Shown: positions 62,563 through 64,000 of the stretch, one piece after another
How the letters are laid out: the number at the start of each line of letters is the position of its first letter
Position numbering within the stretch: position 1 is the stretch's first letter
Notes under the pieces: model-generated
The model's database searches: none
What the model saw: only the letters and a program-made list of their open reading frames with translations
What the model was told of the DNA's origin: nothing
Made by a program: the position numbers and the translations under genes
Assembly (NCBI GenBank): GCA_900554275.1
Contig: USGS01000002.1
Span: 1 to 64,000, forward strand
Direction: 5' to 3'
From: an uncultured Eubacteriales bacterium
GTDB lineage: Bacteria; Bacillota; Clostridia; Oscillospirales; Oscillospiraceae
DNA length: 64,000 bases

Positions 62563-63948
62563 TTAGTCCTTCACGGGGTTGGACATATTGTAGAGGTCAA
62601 TGGCCTCCTGAATGTCGGTGTAGCAGGTGTGCAGAACATCGGCCACGTTGGCGTTGGCATCGTTGGCCACCGTCTCCACGGCCTGCTTGTTGGCGGCTTC
62701 CATCTCGGAGGCGAAGCCAACGAACGGGTTGCGGGCGGAGTCATCGGAATTGGCCAGGCTCTCGTACACGGTGGACACGCCGGGGAACACGTTGGTCAGG
62801 TAGTTCTGATACACGTCGCTCTCATAGGCCACGCTGGAGGGTGCCAGATAGCCGGTGGAGGCGGCGAAGTCAGCGGCGTACTCAGCCTTGCTCATGAACT
62901 TGATGAACTCGTAAGCGCCCTGCATGGCCCACTTGTCGCCGTTGTCGCAGATGAAGATGCCGGTGCCGCCGGCGGGCTCGCCGGTGCGCTTGCCGTCAGC
63001 GGTGACGGAGGGCAGAGGCATGATGCCCAGCTCGAACTTGCCCTCGATGCTGGTGAGCAGCTTGGTGGTCATGGACACGACGCCCACGAACATGGCGCAG
63101 TCACCGGAGGCCATCTGGGGGATGATCTCGCTCTGATAGTTGGAGCCGTAGGGGATAGCCAGCTTGTTGGCGTACAGCTTCTGATAGAAGCTCAGCAGGT
63201 TGGTGACAGCGGTGTTGACGGTGCTGTCGGACTCGTACAGGCAGTTCTCCACGCGGCCCTCGTAGCCGTTGCCGGCGTCATAGAGCTTTACGCCCTCGCG
63301 GCCCAGCATGGCGTTGAAGTAGAAGCCGGAATCGTGGAAGCCGATGCCGTAGGTGCAGTGGCCGCCCTTGACCAGCGTCTCGCAGGCGTTGTAGATGTCG
63401 TCAACGGTCTTCAGGCTGGCGGGGTCGATGCCGGCTTCCTTCAGCAGGTCGGCATTGTAGTACACGCCGCCGTAGCTGTAGCCGTTGGGATAGCCGATCA
63501 GGTTGCCGTTACCGTCGGTGTAGGAGGCGCGCAGGGAGGCGTAGGTGGCGTCCAGCTCGGGCCAACCCTCGGTGTCGGCGTCAACAAACTGCTGCAGGGG
63601 GGCGCAGTAGTCGGCATCGGCGCAGATACCAACGCTCTGGACAGAGCTGTTGAACAGGGCGGGCAGGTCGGCCTGGGCGGTGGACTGCACCTTGGCCTTC
63701 AGCTCAGCAGCGCTGCCCTGATACTCAATGGTAACGTGGTAGTCGCTCTGGCTGGCGTTGAAGGCGTCAATGGTCTTCTGAAGGTAGCTGATGTTCTTGT
63801 CGCCGTAGTTTGTCCACCACACGACCTCCACAGTGCCCTCGGGCTTCTGCTCGTCCTCGACCGGATCGGGCGTTTCGTCCTTCTTGCCGCAGGCAACCAG
63901 GGAAAGCGCCATCACCAGAGCCAGGATCAGGGAAAGAATCTTCTTCAT
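62563..63948 (-). CDS. ABC transporter solute-binding lipoprotein (UgpB-like)
   Basis: ATG 63948 chosen (AAGGAGA 7 bases upstream; an ATG six bases earlier is too close). 461 residues. A lipoprotein signal peptide ends with LVACGKK (lipobox Cys20), then an extracellular cluster-B carbohydrate-binding fold: EVVWWTNYGDKN, SSVQSVGIC, GYPNGYSYGGVYYNADLLKEAGID, AMFVGVVSM, PAGGTGIFI. Similar to glycerol-3-phosphate/sugar-binding UgpB-type proteins. The permease genes are not in this window on either side. Confidence 0.9.
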   Translation of the reverse strand: MKKILSLILALVMALSLVACGKKDETPDPVEDEQKPEGTVEVVWWTNYGDKNISYLQKTIDAFNASQSDYHVTIEYQGSAAELKAKVQSTAQADLPALFNSSVQSVGICADADYCAPLQQFVDADTEGWPELDATYASLRASYTDGNGNLIGYPNGYSYGGVYYNADLLKEAGIDPASLKTVDDIYNACETLVKGGHCTYGIGFHDSGFYFNAMLGREGVKLYDAGNGYEGRVENCLYESDSTVNTAVTNLLSFYQKLYANKLAIPYGSNYQSEIIPQMASGDCAMFVGVVSMTTKLLTSIEGKFELGIMPLPSVTADGKRTGEPAGGTGIFICDNGDKWAMQGAYEFIKFMSKAEYAADFAASTGYLAPSSVAYESDVYQNYLTNVFPGVSTVYESLANSDDSARNPFVGFASEMEAANKQAVETVANDANANVADVLHTCYTDIQEAIDLYNMSNPVKD

Positions 63949-64000
63949 GGTCATTCTCCTTTTCGTTTTTGTTTATATAAAGCGTGAGGTGCGCTTCATA

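Overview
The window looks like a chromosomal segment of a GC-rich, obligately anaerobic gut Clostridium relative, most likely in the Oscillospiraceae/Ruminococcaceae range. This is an inference from gene content: a trimeric NAD-linked [FeFe] hydrogenase, SipW/TasA-type surface proteins, YhgE/Pip membrane proteins, strong AGGAGG ribosome sites and citrate-lyase genes. No 16S or other phylogenetic marker is present.

Layout. 1-3.0 kb: an AbgT-type transporter (cut by the window edge) and an amidohydrolase, divergent from a LysR regulator. 4.5-11.7 kb: a second LysR regulator divergent from an aconitase-family hydratase, citrate-lyase-type genes citD, citE and citF, and an AbrB-family membrane protein; then a MATE exporter. 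13.7-17.0 kb: a four-gene TasA/SipW-type surface-protein operon.

17.1-31.2 kb: a probable integrated island of about 14.1 kb. A 32-bp direct repeat of the 3' end of tRNA-Thr, including its CCA, lies at 17100-17131, and the intact tRNA-Thr(CGT) is at 31205-31280. A serine-recombinase remnant lies just inside the left repeat. A broken P-loop ATPase gene and a VbhA-like small gene lie just inside the right one. The cargo is visibly more AT-rich than its flanks. It encodes a Zn alcohol dehydrogenase, an AbgB-like M20 hydrolase, an AbgT transporter, a creatinase-like M24 protein, a GntR regulator, and an operon of PCC-domain protein, MalY/PatB PLP enzyme, RidA, D-2-hydroxyacid dehydrogenase, LarA-type nickel-pincer racemase and a split UxaA/SuyAB-type lyase. 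Three cargo promoters carry near-identical palindromic operators just after the -10 box, which suggests one GntR regulon. Together these genes suggest import and hydrolysis of an amide-linked compound, followed by PLP-dependent chemistry and processing of a 2-hydroxy acid.

31.4-35.6 kb: a small membrane protein, a catalytically altered PyrF-like protein, a histidine phosphatase-GNAT fusion and a YgiQ radical SAM protein. 35.8-42.1 kb: the F-type ATP synthase operon in the order a, c, b, delta(C-terminal domain)-alpha fusion, gamma, beta, epsilon. No separate atpH exists, and the c subunit has an N-terminal signal-peptide-like leader. 42.4-47.2 kb: two YhgE/Pip proteins flanking a small two-helix membrane protein. 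47.5-51.5 kb: hydABC-type hydrogenase genes behind a Rex-like operator, then a YitT-family protein. 52.5-60.3 kb (minus strand): a 2-oxoacid/acetoin dehydrogenase complex (E1 alpha, E1 beta, E2, E3), a short-chain dehydrogenase, an MgtC-like protein, a GDSL esterase and lipoate-protein ligase. 60.4-64 kb (minus strand): a phosphodiesterase-family protein, a YesL-like membrane protein and an ABC solute-binding lipoprotein.

The strongest unusual features are the delta-alpha ATP synthase fusion, the leader-bearing c subunit and the tRNA-Thr-bounded catabolic island with its shared operator.
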